Assembly: GCF_009649635.1 (NCBI RefSeq)
Contig: NZ_WJII01000007.1
Coordinates: forward strand, 96,659 to 160,658
Source: Microbacterium sp. SYP-A9085
Lineage (GTDB): Bacteria > Actinomycetota > Actinomycetes > Actinomycetales > Microbacteriaceae
Direction: 5' to 3'
DNA length: 64,000 nucleotides
Below the pieces are notes generated by a model. It searched no databases. It saw only the letters and a list, made by a program, of their open reading frames with translations, and had not been told where the DNA came from. Positions 35,635 to 49,310 of the stretch are shown here, one piece after another. Made by a program: the position numbers and the translations under genes. The number at the start of each line of letters is the position of its first letter. Within the stretch, counting starts at the first letter, position 1.

Positions 35635-36149
35635 CAACGCTCCCCGCGGCGACGGCCTCGGCCGGCATCCCGGTCCCGGTGCTGTGCGCGGCCCCGGTCG
35701 TCCTCGCCGGCCTCGGCTTCGCCGTCGCCCCGGCGCCGTACGCCGTGGCCGCCGCCGTGCTGGCGGTGATCGGCGCGGTGTTCCCCGCGACCCTGGCGAC
35801 ATGGGGCACCGGGCTGGTGATAGCGCTCGCTCAGCTGCTGCATCCAGCGACCGCCGCCGCCGACCTCCGCCCGTACGTCGTGCTGGCGCTCGTCCACGCG
35901 CTGCACGTGCTGGGCGGCCTGTGCCTCGTGCTGCCCCGGCGCGGCCGCGTGCAGCTGCGGGCGCTGGCGCGCCCGGCCCGGCGCTGGCTGGTCGTGCAGC
36001 TGATAGCGCAGCCGGTGCTGGCGGCGGCGCTGCTCGCGCAGCAGGCGCCGCTGCGCACGCTCCTGCCCGCCACCGCGGTCGTCGTCGTGACCGCGGCGTG
36101 CGCCATCGCCGTCGTGATCCTGCTGCGCGCGCTCGCCGGGCGACGGTGA
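35631..36149 (+). CDS. Multi-helix membrane protein, last gene of MoxR operon
   Basis: 172 residues, almost entirely hydrophobic, with four or five helices and a basic loop (RRGRVQLRALARPARRW). No family recognised. It starts inside the DUF58 stop codon (ATGA). A transglutaminase-core membrane protein is usual at this place in such operons, but this product is too short and lacks the Cys-His-Asp triad, so I call it a membrane accessory of unknown role. Confidence 0.8.
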   Translation: MTTLPAATASAGIPVPVLCAAPVVLAGLGFAVAPAPYAVAAAVLAVIGAVFPATLATWGTGLVIALAQLLHPATAAADLRPYVVLALVHALHVLGGLCLVLPRRGRVQLRALARPARRWLVVQLIAQPVLAAALLAQQAPLRTLLPATAVVVVTAACAIAVVILLRALAGRR

Positions 36150-36222
36150 TCCGGTGGATCGTTCGCGGGGAGCACACAGCGGGCGCGGACCGGGTGTCGG
36201 AGCCCCCACCTAGACTTGTTCG

Positions 36223-39123
<2,901 letters not shown>

Positions 39124-39133
39124 GCGAGCGTCG

Positions 39134-41008
39134 ATGGCCGATCAGCTTCCGTACAAGCCCAAGCAGGGCGAGATCCCGACCGCCCCCGGCGTGTACCGGT
39201 TCCGCGACCGGGAGGGACGGATCCTCTACGTCGGCAAGGCGAAGAGCCTGCGCGCCCGCCTGTCGAACTACTTCGCGCCGCTGCACACGCTGCATGAGCG
39301 CACCCGCCGCATGGTGACCACCGCGGCCTCCGTGGAATGGACGGTGGTCGGCAGCGACGTCGAGGCGCTGCAGCTGGAGTTCATGTGGATCCAGGAGTTC
39401 AAGCCGCCGTTCAACGTCCGCTACAAGGACGACAAGTCGTATCCGTACCTCGCGGTGACGATGGCCGACGAGGCGCCGCGCGTCATCGTCACCCGCAACC
39501 ACCGGATCAAGGGCGCGAAGTACTTCGGCCCGTACCCGAAGGTGTGGGCGGTCCACGACACCATCGACCTGATGATCCGGGTGTTCCCGATCCGCACCTG
39601 CAGCGACTCGTCGTACAAGAAGGCGATGGCCACGGGCCGGCCGTGCTTCCCCGGCCAGATCGGCCGGTGCGGGGGACCGTGCTCGATGACGGTGACGGTG
39701 TCCGAGCACCGGGCCATCGTGGACGACTTCGTCGCGTTCCTGTCCGGCGGCGATGAGCGGTTCCGCAGGGACCTCACCCGCCGGATGCAGGAGGCGGCCG
39801 CGGCGATGGACTACGAGGCCGCGGCGGTCTACCGCGACAAGCTGCAGGCCGTCGACGCGGTGCTCAGCAAGAGCGCGCTCGTGCTGTCGCCGGACATGGA
39901 CGCCGACCTCTTCGGCATCGCCGAGGACGAGCTGTCGGCGGCCGTGCAGCGGTTCATCGTCCGCGGCGGCCGCGTGCGCGGGGTCCGCGCCACGACGATC
40001 GAGAAGGAGCTGGACATTTCCGGATCCGACCTCGTCGACCAGGTCCTCCAGCGCGTGTACGGGGACGCGGCATCCGAGGACATCCCCCGGCAGATCCTCG
40101 TGCCGCAGCTGCCGGAGGACGCCGTCGAGCTGGAGGCGTGGCTGCGCGAGCGCCGCGGCAAGAAGGTCAGGATCGCCGTCGCGCAGCGCGGCCGCAAGGC
40201 CGAGCTGATGAAGACCGCGACGATGAACGCGCAGCAGGCGCTCGTGCTGCACAAGATGCGGCGCACCAGCGATTACGTGGCGCGCACGCAGGCGCTCACC
40301 GATCTGCAGGAGGCGCTCGGGCTCGCCGAGGCGCCGCTGCGCATCGAGTGCTTCGACATCTCGCACCTGTCCGGGACGAACGTCGTCGCGTCGATGGTGG
40401 TGTTCGAGGACGGGCTGCCGCGCAAGGACCAGTACCGCTCGTTCACTGTCCCCGACACCACCGACGACACGGACTCGATGAACCAGGTGCTGCTGCGCCG
40501 GCTCGCGCGCCTCGACGACCCCGACCCGGCCGAGGCCGAGGGCGGCAACGGCACGAAGCGGCGGTTCTCGTACCCGCCGCAGCTGCTCGTCGTCGACGGC
40601 GGGCAGCCGCAGGTGGCCGCCGCCGCCCGCGCCCTCGCGGCCTCCGGGCGCACCGGGATAGCCCTGTGCGGCATCGCCAAGCGCCTCGAGGAGGTGTGGC
40701 TTCCGGACCAGGACTTCCCGGTAATCCTGCCGCGCACCTCCGAGGCGCTGTACCTGCTGCAGCGTCTGCGCGACGAGGCGCACCGGTTCGCCATCACGCA
40801 CCAGCGCAAGCGCCGCAAACGCGACATCACGACGGTGCTCGCCGAGGTGCCGGGGCTCGGCCCCGCGCGCATCCGCGCCCTGCTGCGCCACTTCGGATCG
40901 GTGGCGGCCCTGCGCGAAGCAACCCCGGAGGAGATCCGGGGCCTGCCCGGCATCGGGCCGGCGCTCGCCGCGGCCGTGCATGCGCATCTGACACAGCCGC
41001 CGCGCTGA
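39134..41008 (+). CDS. uvrC: Excinuclease ABC subunit C
   Basis: Dual-incision nuclease of nucleotide-excision repair. The 624 residues have the N-terminal GIY-YIG domain ([20 protein letters not shown]), the UVR motif (~200-235, [20 protein letters not shown]), an RNase H-like C-terminal nuclease ([23 protein letters not shown]) and a double helix-hairpin-helix at the end ([25 protein letters not shown]). ATG 39134 follows uvrA by 10 nt; the longer frame starting inside uvrA is shadow. Confidence 0.98.
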   Translation: MADQLPYKPKQGEIPTAPGVYRFRDREGRILYVGKAKSLRARLSNYFAPLHTLHERTRRMVTTAASVEWTVVGSDVEALQLEFMWIQEFKPPFNVRYKDDKSYPYLAVTMADEAPRVIVTRNHRIKGAKYFGPYPKVWAVHDTIDLMIRVFPIRTCSDSSYKKAMATGRPCFPGQIGRCGGPCSMTVTVSEHRAIVDDFVAFLSGGDERFRRDLTRRMQEAAAAMDYEAAAVYRDKLQAVDAVLSKSALVLSPDMDADLFGIAEDELSAAVQRFIVRGGRVRGVRATTIEKELDISGSDLVDQVLQRVYGDAASEDIPRQILVPQLPEDAVELEAWLRERRGKKVRIAVAQRGRKAELMKTATMNAQQALVLHKMRRTSDYVARTQALTDLQEALGLAEAPLRIECFDISHLSGTNVVASMVVFEDGLPRKDQYRSFTVPDTTDDTDSMNQVLLRRLARLDDPDPAEAEGGNGTKRRFSYPPQLLVVDGGQPQVAAAARALAASGRTGIALCGIAKRLEEVWLPDQDFPVILPRTSEALYLLQRLRDEAHRFAITHQRKRRKRDITTVLAEVPGLGPARIRALLRHFGSVAALREATPEEIRGLPGIGPALAAAVHAHLTQPPR

Positions 41009-41044
41009 TCTCGATAGGGTGGACCCGACAGGGACGGGGGGTTC

Positions 41045-41929
41045 ATGGCGGACATCGAAGAGGATGCGGCCGGCGAGATCCTTATCGTGACCGGCATGTC
41101 CGGCGCCGGCCGGTCGACGGCCGCGAACGCGCTCGAGGACCTCGGCTGGTACGTCGTGGACAATCTGCCGCCGCAGATGCTCAAGCCGCTCCTGGACCTT
41201 TCCGGCCTCGCCGCCGGAACTCTGCCCCGGGTCGCCGCCGTCGTCGACGTGCGCGGCGGGAGCCTTTTCACTCAGCTGCCCGACATCACCCGCGCCCTGC
41301 GCGGCGCGCGCCAGCAGCTGCGGGTCGTGTTCCTGGATGCCTCCGACGACGTGCTCGTGCGGCGGTACGAAGCCGTCCGCCGCCCCCACCCGCTGCAGGG
41401 CGAGGGCACCATCGTCGACGGCATCCGGCACGAACGGGAGCGTCTCGCGTCGATCCGCGAGAGCGCCGACCTCGTGATCGACACGACGGACCTCAACATC
41501 CACCAGCTCGCCACCCACGTCGTCGAGCTGTTCAGCGAAAGCGACTCCGCACGCCATTCGCTCACGATCCTCAGCTTCGGGTTCAAGTACGGCCTGCCGG
41601 TGGACGCGGACATGGTCGCCGACATGCGGTTCCTGCCGAACCCGTACTGGGAGGACGGCCTGCGCGGCCTGAGCGGCCTGGACGACGCGGTCCGCGACTT
41701 CGTGCTCGCCCAGCAGGGAGCGGCTGCGTTCCTGGACGCGTACACCGCCGCGGTGCGTCCGGTCCTGGACGGGTACCAGCGGGAGAACAAGCGGCACAGC
41801 GTCCTGGCCCTCGGCTGCACCGGCGGAAAGCACCGCTCCGTCGCCCTCGCCGAGGTGCTCGCCGCCCGGCTGCGCGACGTCCCCGGCGTCGCCGTGCGCG
41901 TCGTGCACCGGGATCTGGGGCGAGAGTAG
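41045..41929 (+). CDS. rapZ: RNase adapter protein RapZ (nucleotide-binding)
   Basis: 294 residues: P-loop [18 protein letters not shown] at the N-terminus, [13 protein letters not shown], and the C-terminal [19 protein letters not shown] and CTGGKHRSV motifs of the RapZ/YvcJ family. In Gram-negative bacteria RapZ controls an amino-sugar sRNA pathway; in actinobacteria its role is not settled. uvrC-rapZ-whiA linkage is conserved; the usual yvcK homologue is absent between rapZ and whiA here. Confidence 0.95.
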   Translation: MADIEEDAAGEILIVTGMSGAGRSTAANALEDLGWYVVDNLPPQMLKPLLDLSGLAAGTLPRVAAVVDVRGGSLFTQLPDITRALRGARQQLRVVFLDASDDVLVRRYEAVRRPHPLQGEGTIVDGIRHERERLASIRESADLVIDTTDLNIHQLATHVVELFSESDSARHSLTILSFGFKYGLPVDADMVADMRFLPNPYWEDGLRGLSGLDDAVRDFVLAQQGAAAFLDAYTAAVRPVLDGYQRENKRHSVLALGCTGGKHRSVALAEVLAARLRDVPGVAVRVVHRDLGRE

Positions 41930-41978
41930 CCCCGGTAGGCTGGATGGCCGTCCCCCTCACTCATCTCGAAGGAGCCCC

Positions 41979-42956
41979 GTGCCGCTGACCGCCGACGTGA
42001 AAGCAGAGCTCATTGCCCTGCGAGACCCGCGACCGACGGCGCGGGTCGCCGAGTTGACGGCCCTGCTGCGGTTCTCCGGCGGACTGCACTGGATCGCCAA
42101 CCGCGTCGCCGTGGAGGCGGAGCTCGACTCCGACCTGCTCGCCCGGCGCACCGCCCGCGAGCTCGTCGACATGTACGGGGTGCGGCCCGAACTCGTGCAG
42201 GTGCAGGGCGGCGCGACCTCCGGCGGAACGCGCTTCGCCGTCCGCGTCATCGAGGCGGGGGAGACGCTGGCCCGGCAGACCGGCCTGCTCGACCAGCGCC
42301 GGCGTGCCGTGCGCGGCCTGCCCAACCGGCTCACCACCGGCTCCCGCCCCGACCTGGCCGCCGTGTGGCGGGGCGCGTTCCTCGCCGCCGGATCGCTCAG
42401 CGATCCCGGGCGGTCGGCGGCGCTGGAGGTCTCCTGCCCCTCCTCGGAGGCGGCGATGGCCCTGGTCGGCGCCGCGCATCGGCTGGGCGTCGCGGCCAAG
42501 GCCCGCGAGGTCCGCGGCATCCCGCGCGTGGTCGTCCGCGACGGCGAGGCGATCCGGGCGGCGCTGGCCGCAATGGGCGCGGCACGCGCCGCCGCGGCGT
42601 GGGACCAGATGCGGCAGCGTCGCGAGGTGCGGGCGGGCGTGAACCGGCTCGTGAACTTCGACGACGCCAACCTGCGCCGGTCCGCGCAGGCGGCCGTCGC
42701 CGCGTGCGCGCGCGTGGAGCGGGCGCTGGAGATCCTCGGCGACGAGGTCCCCGACCATCTGCTGGCGGCGGGACGCCTGCGCCTGGCGCACCGCGACGCG
42801 AGCCTGGACGAGCTCGGCCATCACGCCGACCCGGCGCTGACGAAGGACGCTGTCGCCGGCCGCATCCGCCGGCTGCTGGCGATGGCCGACAAGAAGGCCG
42901 ACCTCGACGGCATCCCGGGCACCGAGTCCGCCGTCCCGGCCGAGGAGATCGACTAG
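41979..42956 (+). CDS. whiA: DNA-binding protein WhiA
   Basis: Regulator of sporulation septation in Streptomyces and of cell division in other Gram-positives. The 325 residues combine a degenerate LAGLIDADG homing-endonuclease-like domain (~85-190, with [20 protein letters not shown]) and a C-terminal helix-turn-helix ([20 protein letters not shown], then [20 protein letters not shown]). GTG 41979 has AAGGAGC at a 6-nt spacing. It is last in the uvrA-uvrC-rapZ-whiA group. The organism probably does not sporulate, so a division role is more likely. Confidence 0.97.
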   Translation: MPLTADVKAELIALRDPRPTARVAELTALLRFSGGLHWIANRVAVEAELDSDLLARRTARELVDMYGVRPELVQVQGGATSGGTRFAVRVIEAGETLARQTGLLDQRRRAVRGLPNRLTTGSRPDLAAVWRGAFLAAGSLSDPGRSAALEVSCPSSEAAMALVGAAHRLGVAAKAREVRGIPRVVVRDGEAIRAALAAMGAARAAAAWDQMRQRREVRAGVNRLVNFDDANLRRSAQAAVAACARVERALEILGDEVPDHLLAAGRLRLAHRDASLDELGHHADPALTKDAVAGRIRRLLAMADKKADLDGIPGTESAVPAEEID

Positions 42957-43086
42957 CCGCATCCCAGGGCCGACCCCGCCCTGCATCGCCTGTCGCGCGC
43001 TCACTAGGATGAGAGCGTCACCCTCGCTGCGCCAGGGAGCGACACCGCTTCCGTCCTCGGCGCCGCGCCGACAGGAAGAAGAGAAC

Positions 43087-44816
<1,730 letters not shown>

Positions 44817-44822
44817 GTCCGC

Positions 44823-46055
44823 ATGGCTCTGCGCACCCTCGACACACTCGCCGCACGCCTCGGGGGCCCGCTCGCCGGCACGCGGGTCATCGTCCGCTGC
44901 GACCTGAACGTCCCGCTGCAGGACGGACGGATCACGGACGATGGCCGCGTGCGCGCGTCGCTGCCCACGCTGAACGCCCTCATCCACCAGGGCGCCCGCG
45001 TCGTCGTCTGCTCGCACCTCGGCCGTCCCGACGGTGCGCCGGATCCCGCGTACAGCCTGGCGCCGGTCGCGCAGCGCCTGTCCGAGCTGCTCGGCAAGCC
45101 CGTCGCCTTCGCGCGCGACACCGTCGGGCCCTCGGCCCGGGACGCTGTGGCCGCCCTCGGCGACGGGGACGTCGCGGTGATCGAGAACCTCCGCTTCGAC
45201 GCCGGGGAGACCGCGAAGGACGACGCCCAGCGGCGCGCCTTCGCGCACAAGCTCGCGGCGCTCGGCGACGCGCTCGTCTCCGACGGCTTCGGCGTCGTGC
45301 ACCGCAAGCAGGCCAGCGTGTACGACCTCGCCGAGATCCTGCCCTCCGTGGCGGGGCTGCTCATCGCGAAGGAGCTGGAGGTCCTGGACCGGCTCACCGA
45401 GAACCCGCAACGGCCGTACACCGTGGTGCTCGGCGGTTCGAAGGTCAGCGACAAACTGGGCGTCATCGCGCACCTGCTGCCGCGCGTGGACAAGCTCCTG
45501 GTCGGCGGCGGGATGATGTTCACATTCCTCGCCGCGCAGGGGCATCCGGTGGGCGCGAGCCTGCTGGAAGAGGACCAGCTGGACACCGTCCGCGGCTACC
45601 TGGCGACGGCGAAGGACAAGGGCGTCGAGATCGTCCTCCCCGTGGATGCGGTGGTCGCGGCATCCTTCTCCGCCGACGCCGACCATGTCGTGGCCGACGC
45701 CGACGCGCTCGAGGACACCGCGTTCGGCGCGTCCGGACTGGGCCTGGACATCGGGCCGCGCACGGCCGAGGCGTTCGCGAACGAGATCCGCAGCAGCGCG
45801 ACGGTGTTCTGGAACGGTCCGATGGGCGTGTTCGAGATGCCGGCGTTCGCGGCGGGCACGAAGACCGTCGCGCAGGCGCTGACCGAGGTCGACGGACTGT
45901 CCGTGGTCGGCGGGGGAGACTCCGCCGCCGCGGTGCGTCAGCTGGGTTTCTCCGACGACCGGTTCGGGCACATCTCGACCGGCGGCGGCGCGAGCCTGGA
46001 GTTCTTGGAGGGCAAGAGGCTGCCCGGACTGGAGGTGCTCGGATGGGCGCAGTGA
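44823..46055 (+). CDS. pgk: Phosphoglycerate kinase
   Basis: Transfers phosphate from 1,3-bisphosphoglycerate to ADP. The 410 residues show RCDLNVPLQDGRITDDGR, the basic substrate-site HLGRPDG, a hinge region VLGGSKVSDKLGVI, and the ATP-site GPMGVFE and GGGDSAAAV. Between gap (6-nt gap) and tpiA (overlap of 13 nt), forming one operon. Confidence 0.98.
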   Translation: MALRTLDTLAARLGGPLAGTRVIVRCDLNVPLQDGRITDDGRVRASLPTLNALIHQGARVVVCSHLGRPDGAPDPAYSLAPVAQRLSELLGKPVAFARDTVGPSARDAVAALGDGDVAVIENLRFDAGETAKDDAQRRAFAHKLAALGDALVSDGFGVVHRKQASVYDLAEILPSVAGLLIAKELEVLDRLTENPQRPYTVVLGGSKVSDKLGVIAHLLPRVDKLLVGGGMMFTFLAAQGHPVGASLLEEDQLDTVRGYLATAKDKGVEIVLPVDAVVAASFSADADHVVADADALEDTAFGASGLGLDIGPRTAEAFANEIRSSATVFWNGPMGVFEMPAFAAGTKTVAQALTEVDGLSVVGGGDSAAAVRQLGFSDDRFGHISTGGGASLEFLEGKRLPGLEVLGWAQ

Positions 46056-46852
46056 ACGACGGCGGCGCCGGGCGGCGGATGCCGCTGATCGCCGGCAACT
46101 GGAAGATGAACCTCGACCACCTGCAGGCGGTCGCGCTCGTGCAGAAGCTGCACTGGACGCTCAAGGACGCCCGGCACGAGACGGACTCCGTCGAGGTGGC
46201 CGTCTTCCCACCGTTCACCGACCTCCGCACGGTGCAGACGCTCCGCGACGCGGACAAGATCCCGTTCGCACTCGGCGCGCAGGACCTGTCCGCGCACGAC
46301 GAGGGCGCGTACACCGGCGAGGTGTCCGGCCGGTTCCTGGCGAAGCTGGACTGCCGGTACGTCATCATCGGCCACTCCGAGCGGCGTGCCTACCACGGCG
46401 AGACCGACGAGGTCGTCGCCGCGAAGGTGGCGGCGGCACTGCGGCACGGCGTTATCCCCGTGATCTGCGTCGGCGAGACAGCCGAGGACCTCGAGCGGCA
46501 CGGCGCGAGCGCGGTGCCGGTCGCGCAGCTGACCGCGGCACTGGCCGGTGTCGCGGCGGGCGCCGAGATCGTCGTCGCGTACGAGCCGGTATGGGCGATC
46601 GGCTCCGGCCAGCCGGCGACCCCCGAGCAGGCGCAGGGCGTGTGCGGCACGCTGCGCGACGTCGTCGCGTCCTCGATCGGCGGCGACGCGGCCGATCGCA
46701 CCCGCATCCTCTACGGCGGGTCGGTCAAGTCCGGGAACATCGCCGGATTCATGCGCGAACCGGACGTGGACGGCGCGCTGGTCGGCGGAGCGAGCCTCCT
46801 CGTCGACGAGTTCGCGGGGATCATCCGCTACCAGAAGCACGTCGGGGTCTGA
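46043..46852 (+). CDS. tpiA: Triose-phosphate isomerase
   Basis: Interconverts dihydroxyacetone phosphate and glyceraldehyde-3-phosphate. From ATG 46043 the product has 269 residues; GGAGG six nt upstream supports this start, though GTG 46052 (overlapping the pgk stop) or ATG 46079 are possible. Catalytic features are present: AGNWKMN with Lys, IIGHSERR with the catalytic His, AYEPVWAIGSG with the catalytic Glu, and ILYGGSVK. It overlaps the pgk 3' end. Confidence 0.97.
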   Translation: MGAVNDGGAGRRMPLIAGNWKMNLDHLQAVALVQKLHWTLKDARHETDSVEVAVFPPFTDLRTVQTLRDADKIPFALGAQDLSAHDEGAYTGEVSGRFLAKLDCRYVIIGHSERRAYHGETDEVVAAKVAAALRHGVIPVICVGETAEDLERHGASAVPVAQLTAALAGVAAGAEIVVAYEPVWAIGSGQPATPEQAQGVCGTLRDVVASSIGGDAADRTRILYGGSVKSGNIAGFMREPDVDGALVGGASLLVDEFAGIIRYQKHVGV

Positions 46853-46947
46853 GCACTGCGGCGGGGCGGGGTGACCCATCCCGCCGCACCCCCTCCCGTA
46901 TACTTGACCCCTGTGCGGCCGCTCGGCCGAGGCGAAAGGCGCGAAGC

Positions 46948-47196
46948 GTGGAAATCCTTGAGTTCGTCCTGCAGGTGGTGCTCGGCATCACGAGCCTCCT
47001 GCTCACTCTGCTGATCCTGCTCCACAAGGGGCGCGGCGGGGGACTGTCGGACATGTTCGGCGGCGGCATGACCTCGGCCGTGGGCGCGTCGGGCCTTGCC
47101 GAGCGCAACCTCAACAGGTTCACGGTGGTCCTCGCGCTGGCCTGGTTCGTCGCCATCGTCGCGCTGGGTCTGCTCACGAAGCTGCAGGGCATCTGA
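46948..47196 (+). CDS. secG: Preprotein translocase subunit SecG
   Basis: 82 residues with two transmembrane helices (~4-24 and ~55-76) separated by the conserved glycine-rich loop (KGRGGGLSDMFGGGM). It stabilises the SecYE channel. GTG 46948 has GGCGAAAGGCG upstream and a TATACT -10 at 46899-46904, so it has its own promoter after tpiA. The tpiA-secG linkage is widespread in Gram-positives. rbpA starts 1 nt after its stop. Confidence 0.95.
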   Translation: MEILEFVLQVVLGITSLLLTLLILLHKGRGGGLSDMFGGGMTSAVGASGLAERNLNRFTVVLALAWFVAIVALGLLTKLQGI

Positions 47197-47197
47197 G

Positions 47198-47551
47198 ATG
47201 GCCACGGGGGGAAGCGCGATCCGCGGCACGCGCGTGGGAGCCGGTCCGATGGGCGAGCAGGACCACGGCTTCCACGCCGACCGCATCGCCGTGTCGTACT
47301 GGGATGCGCTGGGCAACGAGACGGTCCGTCACTTCGCGGCCGGGATCGCCGAGGAGGAGATCCCGGATGTCATCGACTCGCCGCATTCGGGGCTGCCGGC
47401 CGGCCGTGACCAGCAGAACCCGCCGGCGATGGCCAAGGCCGAGCCGTACAAGACGCATCTCGCGTATGTGAAGGAACGGCGCACCGACGAAGAGGCCGAG
47501 GCGCTGCTCCAGGACGCCCTGCGGCAGCTGCGGGAGCGGCGCGGCCAGTAG
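47198..47551 (+). CDS. rbpA: RNA polymerase-binding protein RbpA
   Basis: 117-residue actinobacteria-specific transcription activator that binds sigma and promoter DNA. Visible are the basic N-terminus (IRGTRVGAGPMGEQDHGFHA), the core beta domain (RIAVSYWDALGNETVRHFA), the basic linker, and the C-terminal sigma-interaction helix (YKTHLAYVKERRTDEEAEAL). Coupled to secG by a 1-nt gap. Convergent with pgl 9 nt away. Confidence 0.95.
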   Translation: MATGGSAIRGTRVGAGPMGEQDHGFHADRIAVSYWDALGNETVRHFAAGIAEEEIPDVIDSPHSGLPAGRDQQNPPAMAKAEPYKTHLAYVKERRTDEEAEALLQDALRQLRERRGQ

Positions 47552-47560
47552 CCGGCGAGC

Positions 47561-48364
47561 TCAGTAGCTGCCGTCGATCAGCTCCGGCGGCACCTGGGCC
47601 GCGGCGGCGTTGTCGACGAAGAACACCGTGCGGCGGCGTCCCTTCGCGCCCGCGGCCGGAACGCTGAGATAGCTCGCCCCGGCCAGGGCCAGTCCGAGCG
47701 CGGAGGCCTTGTCGGTCCCCGCGAGCACGAGCCACACCCGCTTGGACGAGTTGATCACCGGGCGGGTCAGCGTGATCCGCTGCGGCGGAGGCTTCGGGGA
47801 GTCCAGCACCGGAACGGCGGCGCGATCCGTGATGCGGATCTCGGGCCGGTCCGGGAACAGCGACGCTATGTGCGCGTCGGGTCCCACACCGAGGAAGCAG
47901 ATGTCGAACGACGGCCACGGCCCGGTGATGTACCCGGTCGCCGCGGTGGCGGTGGGCCCGAAGGCCGCGAGCTCGGCGGCGTACGCGTCCGCGCCGGCCG
48001 CTATCGTGAGGCCCCTGTCGCTGGCCGCCATCCGGTGCACGTTCGGCGCGGGGACCGCTATCTGGTCCAGCAGCGCGGCATCCGCGCCCCGGTCGTTGCG
48101 GTCCACGTCGTCGGCGGGCACGAACCGCTCGTCGCCCCACCAGAAGTGCACGAGCGACCAGTCGATCCGGTCACGGTCCGGGTGCGCGGCCGCCGCCCGC
48201 AGCACCGCCGTGCCCATCCCGCCGCCGGTGAGCGCGACGTGCACGGTCTTGCCGGCCCGGGTGCGCTTGCCGATACGGTCGTAGAACCGGGCGGCGACGG
48301 CGGCGGCCAGCGTGCTCGGGTCCTCGTGGACGACGACCCGCTTCTCCCCGGCGTTCTCAGCCAT
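47561..48364 (-). CDS. pgl: 6-phosphogluconolactonase
   Basis: Hydrolyses 6-phosphogluconolactone in the oxidative pentose-phosphate pathway. The 267 residues carry the family motifs VALTGGGMG near residue 45, VHFWWGDERFVPADD with the catalytic region, and SLFPDRPE. Last gene of the tkt-tal-pgi-zwf-opcA-pgl operon; its start overlaps the opcA 3' end by 8 nt. gnd is not present in the operon. Confidence 0.96.
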   Translation of the reverse strand: MAENAGEKRVVVHEDPSTLAAAVAARFYDRIGKRTRAGKTVHVALTGGGMGTAVLRAAAAHPDRDRIDWSLVHFWWGDERFVPADDVDRNDRGADAALLDQIAVPAPNVHRMAASDRGLTIAAGADAYAAELAAFGPTATAATGYITGPWPSFDICFLGVGPDAHIASLFPDRPEIRITDRAAVPVLDSPKPPPQRITLTRPVINSSKRVWLVLAGTDKASALGLALAGASYLSVPAAGAKGRRRTVFFVDNAAAAQVPPELIDGSY

Positions 48365-49310
48365 CCTCGCCTCCGCGCCCCAGAAGGGTCCACCCCTGGG
48401 TGATCACCCGACCATACAGCAGGTCGGGATCCAGGCTCCGCAGCTCCTCCGCGAGGCACTCCCGAAGCGTGCGGCGCGGAAACGCGAGCTCGTGGGACGG
48501 CTGGCCGGGTTGCGTGAGCACCGCCACGCCCGACTGCGGACGCTCCAGCAGCGTGTCGCCGCTGGGTCGGATCAGCCGCACCGACTTGATGCCGTGCGAC
48601 CACTCGGCCGGGTCGACGTACTCCCAGTCGACCGGGGCGTCCAGCGCGAGACGCAGCCACGCCGCCAGGAACGCCGTGGACGGCGAGTCGGCCGCGCCGC
48701 GCACCTGCACCGCCGTCACCGGCTCGTATGGCGGCTGGTCGAGAACCGCCGCGAGCTGCTCGCGCCAGCGCGTGACACGCGTCCACGCGAGGTCGGTGTC
48801 GCCGGGCGTGTAGTGATCGCCGAGCCCCGCGACCCACGCCTCGGGGTCGGGCTGCGTCGCGGCATCCGTGATCCGTCGCTGCGCTATCCGCCCGATCGAC
48901 GACCGGGAGGGCTGCGTGGGGGTGTCCCGCGGCCACCACGCCACGACCGGCGCGTCCGGAAGCAGCAGCCCGGTGACCAGGCTCTCCGAGTTGTTGCCGG
49001 CGGCCCCGTACGCGCGCAGCACGATGACCTCGCTCGCGCCGGCGTCGCCGCCCACGCGGATCTCCGCGTCCAGCCGCGGCTCGGCACCGGCATCCGGGCC
49101 GTGCGGATCGCTCATCAGCACGATGACGCGCATGGGATGCTCGCGGGAGGCGTCGTTGGCCGCCTCGATGACCTCTTCCTCCGCGCCGTGGCCCACCACG
49201 ATGATCAGCGTGAGCACGCGGCCGAGGGCCACGGCCCCGCCCTCCTCGCGCACGCTGACGAGCGCCTTCGCGATCCTGCTGACCGTGGTGTCGGGCAGGT
49301 CGATGATCAT
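48357..49310 (-). CDS. opcA: Glucose-6-phosphate dehydrogenase assembly protein OpcA
   Basis: 317 residues from ATG 49310 (the open frame upstream lies in zwf antisense and is shadow). OpcA is required for activity of G6PDH in cyanobacteria and actinobacteria. Typical stretches: MIIDLPDTTVSRIAKALVSV at the start, APVVAWWPRDTP in the middle and the conserved Arg/Trp-rich C-terminus. ATGA overlap with the zwf stop shows coupling to its partner. Confidence 0.95.
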   Translation of the reverse strand: MIIDLPDTTVSRIAKALVSVREEGGAVALGRVLTLIIVVGHGAEEEVIEAANDASREHPMRVIVLMSDPHGPDAGAEPRLDAEIRVGGDAGASEVIVLRAYGAAGNNSESLVTGLLLPDAPVVAWWPRDTPTQPSRSSIGRIAQRRITDAATQPDPEAWVAGLGDHYTPGDTDLAWTRVTRWREQLAAVLDQPPYEPVTAVQVRGAADSPSTAFLAAWLRLALDAPVDWEYVDPAEWSHGIKSVRLIRPSGDTLLERPQSGVAVLTQPGQPSHELAFPRRTLRECLAEELRSLDPDLLYGRVITQGWTLLGRGGEDG

